A DNA stretch of 12,205 nucleotides from JABIRQ01 sp963583595 (GTDB lineage: Bacteria; Pseudomonadota; Alphaproteobacteria; CADEGL01): NCBI GenBank assembly GCA_963583595.1, contig CAUZWC010000069.1:1-12205 (forward strand). The letters run 5' to 3'. Each line of letters begins with the position of its first letter. Within the stretch, counting starts at the first letter, position 1. Positions 1 through 10,204 of this stretch are shown piece after piece. The notes below the pieces were generated by a model, which saw only the letters and a program-made list of their open reading frames with translations, was not told where the DNA came from and did not search any database. The position numbers and the translations under genes were made by a program.

Positions 1-680
1 CGGTGAAGAAGATCGTCAACAAACATGCTGGCTCGGCCCTCATGCGGGACGAGATCCACGCCGCGCGCATCCTGGAGGCGACGGTGGGCGCCGTGACACT
101 GCCGGTGACCCTCAAGATGCGGCTCGGCTGGGACATGACCAATCGAAACGCGCCCAATCTGGCGCGGATTGCCGAAGCCTGCGGCATCCAGGCGATCACG
201 GTGCATGGCAGGACCCGGGACCAGTTTTTCGAGGGCCAGGCCGATTGGTCCTTTATTCGGCGGGTCAAGGCGGCGGTGTCGATCCCGGTGATCGCCAATG
301 GCGATATCGGGACGGTGGAGGATGCCGCGCGCTGTCTGGCCAAGTCCGCCGCAGATGGCGTGATGATCGGGCGGGGCGCCTATGGCCGGCCGTGGTTTCC
401 GGCCCAGGTCGCGCGCTATCTCCGCCACGGCGAAGCGCCGGTCGATCCGTCGCCGACGGCGCGAGGCGCGGTCGCGCTGGAGCATTTCGAGGCCATGCTG
501 ATCCATCACGGGGCCTTCAAGGGGCTGCGGGCGTCGCGCAAGCATCTGGCCTGGTATGCACGGGGGTTGCGCGATGCCGCGGCCTTTCGCGAGCGGGTCA
601 ATCGCCTGACCGAACCCGAGGCGGTGCGGGAGGAAGTCCGCGCCTTCTTCGGGGCGGAAGAGGAGCGGGACGCGGCGTGA
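1..680 (+). CDS. dusB: tRNA-dihydrouridine synthase DusB (NifR3 family), 5'-truncated
   Basis: DusB is an FMN-dependent enzyme that reduces uridine to dihydrouridine in the D-loop of tRNAs. About 225 C-terminal residues are present out of roughly 330 usual for the family. The upstream part, which carries the catalytic cysteine, lies outside the window, so the first GTG at position 3 is an internal valine codon and not a start. Visible landmarks are the KKIVNKHAGSALM segment, the TLKMRLGWD strand, the TVHGRTR motif, VIANGDI, and the FMN phosphate-binding MIGRGAYGRPW. The helical C-terminal domain follows (RASRKHLAWYARGL). The TGA stop overlaps the GTG start of ntrB. In alphaproteobacteria this gene (historically nifR3) is the usual first member of the ntr operon. 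The identification is firm. Confidence 0.96.
   Translation, partial: VKKIVNKHAGSALMRDEIHAARILEATVGAVTLPVTLKMRLGWDMTNRNAPNLARIAEACGIQAITVHGRTRDQFFEGQADWSFIRRVKAAVSIPVIANGDIGTVEDAARCLAKSAADGVMIGRGAYGRPWFPAQVARYLRHGEAPVDPSPTARGAVALEHFEAMLIHHGAFKGLRASRKHLAWYARGLRDAAAFRERVNRLTEPEAVREEVRAFFGAEEERDAA
656..665 (+). promoter_or_regulatory. Shine-Dalgarno site deciding the ntrB GTG start
   Basis: The purine run GGAAGAGGAG lies inside the end of dusB and finishes 11 bases before the GTG at 677. The alternative ATG at 728 has only a GGAG immediately next to it, which is too close to work well. This supports the GTG start, which overlaps the dusB stop codon. Confidence 0.55.
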
Positions 681-1813
681 GCGCGCCGACCCCGATCCGC
701 CCGTTGCCATCGGCTTCCGAGCCGGAGATGCAGAACGGGGATTTGGTCCTCTCGGCCCTGGCCTCGCCGGTTTTGGCTCTCGAATCCGACGGCAGACTGT
801 CCTACGGCAATGCCGCGGCCGAGCAGTTTTTCAATGTTTCGATCGGCCGCATGATGGGCCGTTCGCTTGACGAATTCCTGCCCGCCGACAGCCCGATCCG
901 GTCGCTGATCGATCATGCCGTCGTCTCCGGCGGCAGTCTGGCGGAATATGATCTGGTCATCGACACGCCCTGGACTGGGCGGCGCCTGGTCAATCTGCAC
1001 GTCGCACCGATTGCGGAACGCCCGGGTGCGGCGGTGGTTTCGCTCGAACAGGCTGCGGGGGTGCGGCGGCTGGACGAACGCCTCCAGCATCGCCATGCGG
1101 CGCGGTCGATTTCCGGCCTTGCCGCCATGCTGGCCCATGAAGTGAAGAACCCGCTTTCGGGCATTCGCGGCGCGGCCCAGCTCGTCGAGCAGGGCTTGGG
1201 TGAGGAAGACAAGGCGCTGACCCGCCTGATCCGGGAGGAGGTCGACCGCATCGTCGCCCTGGTCGACCGGGTCGAGGCGGTCTCCGGCGCACGCCTGCCG
1301 CGCCAGAACGCAGTTAATATCCATGACGTGACCGAGCATGTGCGGCAGATCGCCCAATCCGGCTTCGCCAGCCGGTTGCGTTTCGTCGATGCCTACGACC
1401 CATCTCTGCCCCTTGCCCGGGGCGATCGCGACCTGCTCGTCCAGGCCGTGCTCAACCTGGTCAAGAACGCGGCCGAGGCGATCGGCGAGGCGGGCGGCAT
1501 GATTCGCCTGGAAACGGCCTATGAGCATGGCGTGCGTGTGTCCGGGCCGACCGGCGAGAGAATCCATCTGCCGCTGACCTTGCGGGTGATCGATGACGGG
1601 CCCGGCATTCCCAAATCGGTGCGGGCGAGCCTTTTCGACCCCTTCGTGACGAGCAAGTCCGAGGGCTCGGGCCTGGGCCTCGCCCTTGTCGCGAAGGTCA
1701 TCGGGGATCACGGCGGGGCGATCGATTTCGACAGCCGGCCGGGCGAGACCGTCTTCACGATCCGTCTGCCGGTGCATGGGGTGCCGGTTGGCGCGCCGGA
1801 GGAGTGGCGATGA
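677..1813 (+). CDS. ntrB: Nitrogen regulation sensor histidine kinase NtrB (GlnL)
   Basis: NtrB is the cytoplasmic kinase/phosphatase that sets the phosphorylation state of NtrC in response to nitrogen status, through PII proteins. The predicted protein has 378 residues, normal for the family, with no membrane segment. A PAS domain occupies roughly residues 20-125. The H-box (MLAHEVKNPLSGIRG) has the phospho-acceptor at His154. The kinase domain shows the N-box NLVKNAAEAI (Asn264), the G1 box DDGPGIP, the F-box FDPFVTSK and the G2 box GSGLGLAL. I chose the GTG at 677 because it overlaps the dusB stop (GTGA) and has a good Shine-Dalgarno site. ATG 728 is the alternative and would give 361 residues. 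The 3' end overlaps ntrC by ATGA, so the two are probably translationally coupled. Confidence 0.96.
   Translation: MSAPTPIRPLPSASEPEMQNGDLVLSALASPVLALESDGRLSYGNAAAEQFFNVSIGRMMGRSLDEFLPADSPIRSLIDHAVVSGGSLAEYDLVIDTPWTGRRLVNLHVAPIAERPGAAVVSLEQAAGVRRLDERLQHRHAARSISGLAAMLAHEVKNPLSGIRGAAQLVEQGLGEEDKALTRLIREEVDRIVALVDRVEAVSGARLPRQNAVNIHDVTEHVRQIAQSGFASRLRFVDAYDPSLPLARGDRDLLVQAVLNLVKNAAEAIGEAGGMIRLETAYEHGVRVSGPTGERIHLPLTLRVIDDGPGIPKSVRASLFDPFVTSKSEGSGLGLALVAKVIGDHGGAIDFDSRPGETVFTIRLPVHGVPVGAPEEWR
1798..1804 (+). promoter_or_regulatory. Shine-Dalgarno site of ntrC
   Basis: GGAGGAG sits 5 bases before the ATG at 1810. It favours that ATG over the in-frame GTG at 1804, whose first base falls inside the motif. 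Confidence 0.6.
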
Positions 1814-3291
1814 GCGGAGCAACGATTCTCGTCGCGGATGACGACCGCGGTATTCGCACGGTGTTAGGCCATGCCTTGGGGCGCGCCGGGCATGTCGTGC
1901 GCATGGCCGGCGACGTGGCAACGGTGGCGGGCTGGGTTGCGGCGGGCGAGGGCGACCTCCTCATCACTGATGTCGTGCTGCCGGATGGCAACGGCTTGGA
2001 CCTGGTCGAGCGCATCCGCGCCACGCGCCCGGACTTGCCGGTCATCGTGATGAGCGCGCGCAACACCCTGATGACGGCGGTCGAGGCGACGGAACGCGGC
2101 GCATTCGACTATCTGCCCAAACCCTTCGATCTGACCGAAGTGATCGAGGTCGTCGAGCGGGCTCTGGCCGGTCCGGGCCAGCGCGCTGCGGCGGCGGCTG
2201 AGGAGGGCGCTCGCGCTCTGGGCGACCCCGACGCGGCGAGCATGGAGGATATGCCGGCCCTGCCGCTGATCGGGCGCTGTCCGGCGATGCAGGACGTCTA
2301 CCGGGTGATCGCGCGGCTGGTGGGCACGGAATTGACGGTGATGATCACGGGCGAATCGGGAACGGGCAAGGAGATTGTCTCGCGCGCCATCCATGATCTG
2401 GGCCCGCGCCGCGCCGGCCCGTTCACGGCGATCAACATGGCGGCGATCCCGCGCGAGCTGATCGAGAGCGAGTTGTTCGGTCATGAAAAAGGCGCCTTCA
2501 CCGGCGCCGCCGCGCGCCATGTCGGTCGCTTCGCCCAGACCCAGGGCGGCACCCTGTTCCTCGACGAGATCGGGGACATGCCGCCGGACGCGCAGACCCG
2601 ACTGCTGCGCGTGCTGCAGGAGGGCGAGTTCGTTCCGGTCGGCGGGCGCGGCGCCGTCCGCACCGATGTGCGGATCATCGCGGCGACCCATCGCGACCTG
2701 GGCGACCGGATCCGCGCGGGCGGCTTTCGCGAGGATCTATTCTATCGTCTCAACGTCGTGCCGCTGCGCCTGCCGCCCTTGCGCGAACGGCAGGGCGATA
2801 TCGGCGAACTGGCCCGCCATTTCCTGAACCGCGCGGTCGAACGCGGGTTGCCGCGCAAGAGCCTCGACGCGAATGCGCTGGCAGTGCTGGCGGAGCAGGA
2901 TTGGCCGGGCAATGTGCGCGAGTTGGAAAACCTGATCTATCGCCTCGCCGCCCTGCGCGCGGAGGCGGTGATCGGCGCCGGGGCGGTGCGCGAAGCCCTG
3001 GCCGACGGACAGCTGGGCGCCGCGACCGACGTGCCCGAGGATGGCGATAGCCTGAGCGCGGCGGTCGAGCGGCATGTCCGGGCCTATTTCGAAGCCCATG
3101 GCGGGGCGCTGCCGCCGGCCGGGGTCTACAAGCGCATCCTGCGCGAGATCGAGCGGCCCCTGTTGAGCCTGAGCCTGGCGGCGACCGCCGGCAATCAGCT
3201 GCGCGCCGCGCGTATGCTGGGGATCAACCGCAACACCCTGCGCAAGAAGCTGCAGGAATTGGACATCGAAGTTTCGCGAGGCCTAAAATGA
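1810..3291 (+). CDS. ntrC: Nitrogen regulation response regulator NtrC (GlnG), sigma54-dependent activator
   Basis: NtrC is the DNA-binding partner of NtrB. When phosphorylated it oligomerises and remodels sigma54-RNA polymerase at nitrogen-assimilation promoters. The protein has 493 residues. The receiver domain has acidic residues D10-D12, the phospho-acceptor D54, S82 and K104, matching the positions in enterobacterial NtrC. The AAA+ domain carries Walker A GESGTGKE (181-188), an intact GAFTGA sigma54-contact loop (228-233), Walker B TLFLDEIGDMP and the arginine-finger region FREDLFYRLNVVPLRLPPLRER. The C-terminal Fis-type helix-turn-helix is AARMLGINRNTLRKKL. A linker of about 30 Ala/Glu-rich residues separates the first two domains. 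The ATG overlaps the ntrB stop. All key residues are present, so this should be a competent sigma54 activator. Confidence 0.97.
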   Translation: MSGATILVADDDRGIRTVLGHALGRAGHVVRMAGDVATVAGWVAAGEGDLLITDVVLPDGNGLDLVERIRATRPDLPVIVMSARNTLMTAVEATERGAFDYLPKPFDLTEVIEVVERALAGPGQRAAAAAEEGARALGDPDAASMEDMPALPLIGRCPAMQDVYRVIARLVGTELTVMITGESGTGKEIVSRAIHDLGPRRAGPFTAINMAAIPRELIESELFGHEKGAFTGAAARHVGRFAQTQGGTLFLDEIGDMPPDAQTRLLRVLQEGEFVPVGGRGAVRTDVRIIAATHRDLGDRIRAGGFREDLFYRLNVVPLRLPPLRERQGDIGELARHFLNRAVERGLPRKSLDANALAVLAEQDWPGNVRELENLIYRLAALRAEAVIGAGAVREALADGQLGAATDVPEDGDSLSAAVERHVRAYFEAHGGALPPAGVYKRILREIERPLLSLSLAATAGNQLRAARMLGINRNTLRKKLQELDIEVSRGLK

Positions 3292-3340
3292 ACCGATGGG
3301 GCGCAGGGCGAAGCGCGCGTCAGGGGACGCGCATCGCCGA

Positions 3341-5642
3341 ATGGCAGATGAGGGTATGAGCGCCGATTCCCGACCCGACAGCGAAATAGCTGCACCGTCC
3401 GGCCTCTCGAAACGCGGGCATCGGCTTCAGGCCTGGGCCGTGCGCACCCATCTGGCCCGCACGCTCGCCTATGCCCTGACCATCGCGGCCGGCATCTCTG
3501 GGGTCGCGACTTATGTCGCGCTGACCCGGCCGTCGCCGCCCGATCAGTCCATCGTTCTGATTCTTCTCAATATCGATCTGGTCATCCTGCTCGCCCTGGG
3601 CGCCGTGGTGGCGCGGCGCATCGTCCAGGTCTGGACCGAAAGGCGGCGGGGGTTGGCGGGTGCGCGCCTGCATATCCGCCTGGTCATGCTGTTCAGCATC
3701 GTGGCCGTGACCCCGGCCATCGTCGTCGCCGTCGCATCGGTCCTGTTCCTGAATTTCGGCGTGCAGGCCTGGTTCAGCGATCGGGTGCGGACGGCGCTGA
3801 GCGAATCCCTGGCGGTCGCCGATGCCTATCTGGGAGAGCATCAGCAGACAATCCGCGCCGATGTCTTGGCCATGGCCCACGATCTGACCCGCGAGAATCC
3901 GGTGATCTGGAAAGATCGGGCCCTGCTCGACCGCGTGCTGTCCGCCCATGCCTCGCTGCGCGGCCTGCCGGAAGCGGTGATCATCGACGGCAGCACCCAG
4001 GTCATCGCCCGCTCGGGCCTCAGCTTCGCGCTGGAATTCGATCCGGTGCCGGGCTGGGCGCTTGAGAAGGCCCGCGAGGGCGAAGTCGCGGTCATGACTA
4101 ACGATTCCGAGGACCGGGTGCGCGCGCTGGTTCGCCTGGACCCGCTGGTCGACACCTTCCTCTATGTCGGGCGCTTCGTCGATGCCAGCGTGATCAATCA
4201 TGTCCAGCGGACCCAGGAGGCGGTGGCCGCCTACGTCGATCTCGAGGAAACGCGCTGGGACCTGCAGATCAATTTCGCGATGATGTTCACCGTCCTCGCC
4301 CTGCTTCTACTGCTTGCCGCCGTCTGGGTCGGCCTGACCTTCGCGACGCAGCTCGCCCGGCCGGTCAGCGCGCTGATCGAGGCCGCGGAACGGGTGCGCG
4401 GCGGCGATCTTTCCGCCCGGGTGATCGAGAGCGAACCCGAGGACGAACTCGGCACCCTGAGCCGGGCCTTCAATCGCATGACCAGCCAGTTGGAGACCCA
4501 GCGCCAGGAACTGGTCGAAGCCAATCAGCAGCTCGATCTGCGCAGGCGCTTCACCGAAGCCGTCCTTGGCGGCGTGTCGGCCGGGGTGATCGGCCTCGAT
4601 CGGGATGCGCAGATCAATCTGCCCAACCGCTCGGCCTCGACCCTGCTGTCGATGGAGATCGAGGGCGAGATCGGCAAACCGCTGAACCAAGTCGTGCCCG
4701 AATTCGGCGAGCTTATCCGCCTCGCCCACCAACGCAGCCAGGGATTTTCGGAGGCGCAGATCAAGGTCGAGCGGGCGGGCCGCGCCCGGACTTTTCTGGC
4801 GCGCGCGACCGTGGAGCGGTCGGCGGGCGATGTCGTCGGCTATGTCGTGACCTTCGACGATATCTCGGAACTGCTCTCGGCCCAGCGCAAGGCGGCCTGG
4901 GCCGATGTGGCGCGGCGCATCGCCCATGAGATCAAGAATCCGCTGACCCCGATCCAGCTTTCTGCGGAAAGGCTGAAGCGCAAATATCTGGGCGAGATCA
5001 CGAGCGACAAGGAAACCTTTGTCGCCTGCACGGACACGATCGTCCGCCAGGTCGGCGATATAGGCCGGATGGTCGACGAGTTCTCAGCCTTCGCCCGGAT
5101 GCCGGCGCCGGTGGTGAAGGTCGAAAACCTGGGCGAGGTTTGCCGCGACGCGTTTTTCCTTCAGCGCACTGCCAATTCCGAGATCGGCTATACCATCACC
5201 GGTGCAGACGCCGAGGTGACTGTCCGTTGCGACCGGCGCCAGATCACGCAGGCCCTGACCAATCTGCTCCAGAACGCGGTGGATTCGATCGAGGGGCGGG
5301 AATTGCGGGACGAAGACCCGCCCAAGGGGATGATCGAACTGGCCGTGGTGGCGGAGGAAGGGAATATCGAGATCGTTGTGCGGGACAACGGACGGGGCCT
5401 GCCTGCCGACGAACGCGACCGGCTGACCGAGCCCTATGTCACGACGCGGGCGAAGGGCACTGGCCTGGGTCTGGCCATCGTCAAGAAAATCATGGAAGAT
5501 CATGCAGGGGATTTGATCCTGGAGGACCGGCCCGGGGGCGGGGCGCAGGTTCGCTTGGTATTCGACGTCGGGGGTAAAAAGGCGGTGGCGGACGAGCGCC
5601 GTCGAGAAGAACAATCCGAACGTAAGAGCAAGATCGCATCCC

Positions 5643-5653
<11 letters not shown>
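3341..5653 (+). CDS. ntrY: Membrane-bound nitrogen sensor histidine kinase NtrY
   Basis: NtrY is the membrane sensor paired with NtrX, linked in alphaproteobacteria to nitrogen and redox or respiratory signals. With the start used here it has 770 residues. Predicted membrane segments lie near residues 41-61, 70-91, 114-139 and 311-334. The stretch of about 170 residues between the third and fourth is expected to be periplasmic. A HAMP domain follows (about 335-390, ending in a coiled segment), then a PAS domain (about 405-510). The H-box RIAHEIKNPLTPIQLSAERL has His529. The ATPase domain shows NLLQNAVDSI, VRDNGRGLP and GTGLGLAIVKKI. The start is uncertain: ATGs at 3296, 3341 and 3356 are in frame and none has an ideally spaced Shine-Dalgarno site. 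From 3296 the protein would have 785 residues. The 3' end overlaps ntrX by 11 bp. Confidence 0.95.
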
Positions 5654-7049
<1,396 letters not shown>

Positions 7050-7060
7050 GAAACCGCGGC

Positions 7061-7089
7061 TTGACGCTGTCGGGGGCGGGGAGTAGGCC
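7061..7089 (+). promoter_or_regulatory. Possible sigma70-type promoter for trkA
   Basis: In the 127-bp gap between ntrX and trkA, TTGACG (7061-7066) is a good -35 match. A 17-base spacer leads to TAGGCC (7084-7089), a poor -10. No convincing terminator for ntrX is visible before it, so trkA may also be reached by read-through. I see nothing else definite in this gap. Confidence 0.3.
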
Positions 7090-7176
7090 CTAGCCGGTCG
7101 AGACGGCCCCAGGGGCAAGCGCCTGAACATGCATTGAGACCATGCTTTGCGGCCAGGCTTTGGCGGAGCGACGTGA

Positions 7177-8556
7177 ATGAAGGTTATCGTATGCGGTGCG
7201 GGCCAGGTCGGCTCCAACATCGCACGTCATCTGGCGACCGAGGACAACGAAGTCACGGTCATCGACCAGAACCAGGACCTCGTCCGCAAGATCAGCGATT
7301 CCATCGATGTGCGCGGCATCGTGGGCTACGCCTCGCATCCCAGCGTGCTCGAACGGGCCGGCGCGCGCGAAACCGACATGCTGATCGCCGTGACCTATGC
7401 GGACGAAGTGAACATGGTGGCCTGTCAGGTCGCCCATTCGTTGTTCGACGTGCCGACCAAGATCGCGCGCGTTCGCTCCCAGACCTATCTGCAGCCGATC
7501 TGGGCCGATCTGTTCAGGCGCGATCATCTGCCGATCGACGTCATCATCTCGCCGGAAATCGAGGTGGCGCGGGCGATCGGCCGCCGCCTCCAGGTGCCCG
7601 GCGCCTTCGATTCGGTGCCCCTGGCCGATGGCAGGGTGCGGGTGATCGGGGTCCATATCACGGATGACTGCCCGATCATCAACACCCCGCTGCGCCAGCT
7701 GACCGACCTGTTCCCGGAACTCCACATCACGATCGTCGCGATCATCCGCGCCGAGAAGGTGGTCGTGCCCCGGGGCGACGACCAGATGCTAAGCGGCGAC
7801 GATGTCTATTTCGCGGTCGATAACGACCATGTCGCGCGCGGCATGGCGGCCTTCGGCCATGAGGAGAGCGAGGCGCGCCGTGTGATCGTCGTCGGTGGCG
7901 GCAATATCGGCCTCTACCTTGCCCAGGAATTGGAGACCGACGCCCACCCCGGCGTCACCGCCAAGGTCATCGAGCACAGCAAGGCGCGGGCGGAATTCGC
8001 GGCCCAGAGCCTAAGCCAGACGGTCGTGATCCATGGCGACGCCCTGGATCCGGAGATCCTCGAAGAGGCCAATGTCAGCTCGGCCGAGGCCATTGTCGCG
8101 GTCACCAACGACGACGAGGTCAATATCCTCTGCTCGCTGCTGGCCAAGGGCTACGGCGCGCGCCGGGCGCTGACCCTGGTCAACAACATGACCTACGAAT
8201 CGCTGATCACGACCCTGGGAGTCGATGTCGTCGTCGTGCCCCAGGCGATCACGGTTTCGACTATCCTTCAGCATGTCCGCAGGGGACGTATCCGCGCGGT
8301 GCATTCCCTGCGCGAAGGGGTCGGCGAGGTGATTGAGGCCGAGGCGCTGGAAACCTCCAGCCTGGTGGGGGTGCCCCTGGCTAAGGCCCGCCTGCCCAAG
8401 GGCATCATCGTCGGCGCCATCCTGCGCGACGGCCAGGTCCTGCTGCCGCGGCCCGAAACCGCGATCAAGGCGCGCGACCGGGTGGTGATCTTCTCTACCC
8501 CCGAGGCTATCCGAAGCGTCGAGAAGATCTTCGCCGTCAGCCTCGAATTCTTTTAG
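7177..8556 (+). CDS. trkA: Trk system potassium uptake protein TrkA
   Basis: TrkA is the cytoplasmic NAD(H)-binding regulatory subunit that gates a TrkH/TrkG potassium channel at the inner membrane. The protein has 459 residues and two tandem RCK (TrkA-N plus TrkA-C) units, the usual full-length form. The first Rossmann motif is GAGQVG (G7-G12) with acidic D30 at the end of strand 2. The second is GGGNIG (G240-G245). The two TrkA-C regions lie at about 140-220 and 370-455. A GGAG (7165-7168) sits 8 bases before the ATG. No trkH gene is visible in the window, so the channel must be encoded elsewhere. Location directly after ntrX is a known alphaproteobacterial arrangement. Confidence 0.96.
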   Translation: MKVIVCGAGQVGSNIARHLATEDNEVTVIDQNQDLVRKISDSIDVRGIVGYASHPSVLERAGARETDMLIAVTYADEVNMVACQVAHSLFDVPTKIARVRSQTYLQPIWADLFRRDHLPIDVIISPEIEVARAIGRRLQVPGAFDSVPLADGRVRVIGVHITDDCPIINTPLRQLTDLFPELHITIVAIIRAEKVVVPRGDDQMLSGDDVYFAVDNDHVARGMAAFGHEESEARRVIVVGGGNIGLYLAQELETDAHPGVTAKVIEHSKARAEFAAQSLSQTVVIHGDALDPEILEEANVSSAEAIVAVTNDDEVNILCSLLAKGYGARRALTLVNNMTYESLITTLGVDVVVVPQAITVSTILQHVRRGRIRAVHSLREGVGEVIEAEALETSSLVGVPLAKARLPKGIIVGAILRDGQVLLPRPETAIKARDRVVIFSTPEAIRSVEKIFAVSLEFF

Positions 8557-8617
8557 GCCCCCAACCAGACCAGCCGGACTTGCCGGACCGGCCGGGCGCG
8601 ACGATCAAGGAAAAGCC

Positions 8618-9478
8618 ATGTCACGCATCGCCTATGTCAATGGCCGCTATTTGCCCCATGGGGAGGCGGCGGTTCATATCGAGGACCGGGGTTACCAGTT
8701 CTCCGACGGAATCTACGAAGTGATCGCCCTGCGCGACGCGGTGCTGATCGACGAGGTGCCGCATCTGGATCGTCTCGAACGCTCTCTCGGCGAGTTGCGG
8801 ATCGACCGGCCGATGGGGCGGCGCGCGCTGGCGGCGGTGTTGCGCGAGGTCGCGCGGCGCAACCGGGTCCGCGAGGGCATCGTCTATATCCAGGTGACGC
8901 GTGGCGTGGCGCGCCGGGATCATGCCTTTCCCGCTAAGGCGAGGTCGGCCCTGGTCGTCACGGCCCGTCGCCAGGGACCGTCCAAGCCGGCCGCCACCAC
9001 CGGGGGTGTTTCGGTGATCAGCCTGCCGGATATCCGCTGGGCGCGCTGCGACATCAAATCCGTCGCGCTGCTGCCCAATGTCCTGGCCAAGCAGCAGGCC
9101 CGGGAAGCAGGCGCTTTCGAGGCCTGGTTCATCGACGAGGCGGGACAGGTGACGGAGGGCAGTTCGACCAATGCCTGGATCGTCACGGACAAGGGTGAGT
9201 TGATCACGCGCGAGCCGGGCAACGCGATCCTGAACGGGGTGACCCGGCGAACGATCCTGAGCCTGGCGGCCGAGCGCCAGATTTGCCTGGTCGAGCGGGG
9301 CTTCACCCTGGAGGAAGCGAAGGCGGCGCGCGAGGCCTTCGTCACCAGCACCACGGCCTGCGTCATGCCCGTGCTGCGGATCGACGACACGCCGGTCGGC
9401 GACGGGCGGGTCGGCCCGCTTTCGGCCGCCCTGCGGGAAGGCTATTTCGATTACACCGCTGATACGCACGGGGCATGA
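8618..9478 (+). CDS. dat: D-amino-acid transaminase (class IV PLP enzyme, DAT type)
   Basis: This is a fold-type IV PLP-dependent aminotransferase that interconverts D-amino acids and 2-oxo acids, for example supplying D-alanine or D-glutamate for the wall. The protein has 286 residues, normal for the family. The PLP lysine is K147 (RCDIKSVALLPNVLAK) and the cofactor-contacting glutamate is E180 in QVTEGSSTNAW. R100 and H102 (GVARRDHAFP) correspond to the R98/H100 pair that Bacillus D-amino acid transaminase uses to hold the substrate carboxylate. That pair favours a D-specific enzyme over branched-chain aminotransferase or 4-amino-4-deoxychorismate lyase. AAGGA (8607-8611) precedes the ATG by 6 bases. 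The stop overlaps the start of the next gene (ATGA). In related genomes this gene commonly lies near hfq. Confidence 0.9.
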   Translation: MSRIAYVNGRYLPHGEAAVHIEDRGYQFSDGIYEVIALRDAVLIDEVPHLDRLERSLGELRIDRPMGRRALAAVLREVARRNRVREGIVYIQVTRGVARRDHAFPAKARSALVVTARRQGPSKPAATTGGVSVISLPDIRWARCDIKSVALLPNVLAKQQAREAGAFEAWFIDEAGQVTEGSSTNAWIVTDKGELITREPGNAILNGVTRRTILSLAAERQICLVERGFTLEEAKAAREAFVTSTTACVMPVLRIDDTPVGDGRVGPLSAALREGYFDYTADTHGA

Positions 9479-10149
9479 CGGTCCTGCGGCCTGCCGCCGT
9501 CGTCTTCGATTGGGACGACACGCTGATCGACAATTGGGGGGCTATCCGCAACGCCCTCAACGCGGCTTTCGTCGCCATGGGGCACGAGACCTGGACCTTG
9601 GCGGAAACTCGGGCGCGCGTTCGGCGTTCGCTCCGCGACACCTTTCCGGCCATGTTCGGCGAGCGCTGGACTGAGGCGCGTGATATTTTCTACGCGACCT
9701 ACCGCGCTGACCATCTGGAGACCCTGACGCCCCTGGCGGGCGCGGCGGAGACGCTGGCCTATTTGGCGGGGGAGGGAATCGCGCTGGCCGTCGTCAGCAA
9801 CAAGACTGGGGTATTGCTGCGGCGGGAATCCGAGCATCTGGGCTGGGACAGCTATTTTTCGGCCCTGGTCGGGGCGGGCGATGCGGCGGCCGACAAGCCC
9901 GATCCGGCGCCGATGACGGACGCGCTGGCGCCCGCCGGCATGGCGCCGTCGCGCGATATATGGTTCGTCGGCGACACCTGGGTCGATATGGCCTGTGCGA
10001 AGGCGGCGGGCTGCGTGCCGGTCCTGTTCGGCCATCGCTCGCCCGACGCCGAGGAGTTCGCGGATTGCCGACCGGAGATGGTCGCGCGGGATCAAGAATC
10101 GCTGGCAATACTTGTGCGCGAGGCTCAAAAAGCCCATATTGTCTCATAG
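9475..10149 (+). CDS. HAD-superfamily hydrolase (phosphoglycolate phosphatase-like)
   Basis: This is a haloacid dehalogenase-superfamily phosphatase of 224 residues, subfamily I by its helical cap between motifs I and II. Motif I is DWDDT with nucleophile D12 and acid/base D14. Motif II is VVSNK (S108), motif III is DKPDP (K141), and motif IV is GDTWVD (D167, D171). The catalytic set is complete. The substrate cannot be read from the sequence; annotation as a Gph-like phosphatase rests only on family resemblance. The ATG overlaps the stop of the transaminase gene and lacks a clear Shine-Dalgarno site, so it is probably translated by coupling. Its 3' end contains candidate promoter elements for hfq. 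Confidence 0.88.
   Translation: MTVLRPAAVVFDWDDTLIDNWGAIRNALNAAFVAMGHETWTLAETRARVRRSLRDTFPAMFGERWTEARDIFYATYRADHLETLTPLAGAAETLAYLAGEGIALAVVSNKTGVLLRRESEHLGWDSYFSALVGAGDAAADKPDPAPMTDALAPAGMAPSRDIWFVGDTWVDMACAKAAGCVPVLFGHRSPDAEEFADCRPEMVARDQESLAILVREAQKAHIVS
10102..10140 (+). promoter_or_regulatory. Candidate hfq promoter: sigma54-like -24/-12 element overlapping a sigma70-like pair
   Basis: Inside the end of the HAD gene, CTGGCAATACTTGTGC (10102-10117) has GG and GC separated by exactly 10 bases, as in sigma54 promoters (consensus TGGCACG-N4-TTGC). It departs from consensus at the C and G after TGGCA and at one T. The same TTGTGC (10112-10117) is followed after 17 bases by CATATT (10135-10140), a weak sigma70-type pair. 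Either would start transcription about 55-85 bases before the hfq ATG. This is a motif match only. Confidence 0.3.
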
Positions 10150-10204
10150 GGGCGGCGAATCGGTCCATTTTGTCCCTGAAGAACTGAGAAGAGGCGACAG
10201 AACA

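Noticed and set aside
245..676. Upstream extension of the ntrB frame through dusB
   Set aside because: This part translates to Arg/Gly-rich sequence without motifs. The PAS-containing NtrB protein begins properly at GTG 677.
506..1921. Long minus-strand frame opposite dusB, ntrB and the start of ntrC
   Set aside because: It is antisense to clearly identified genes, as is common in GC-rich DNA. Its product is rich in Arg, His and Gln with no domain.
7092..7106. GCCG/CGGC inverted repeat before trkA as an operator or terminator
   Set aside because: The stem is only 4 bp with a 7-base loop, which is expected by chance at this GC content.
8557..8617. CCGG-rich repeats between trkA and the transaminase gene as a terminator
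   Set aside because: Several short CCGG pairings are possible, but there is no stable single hairpin and no T-run.
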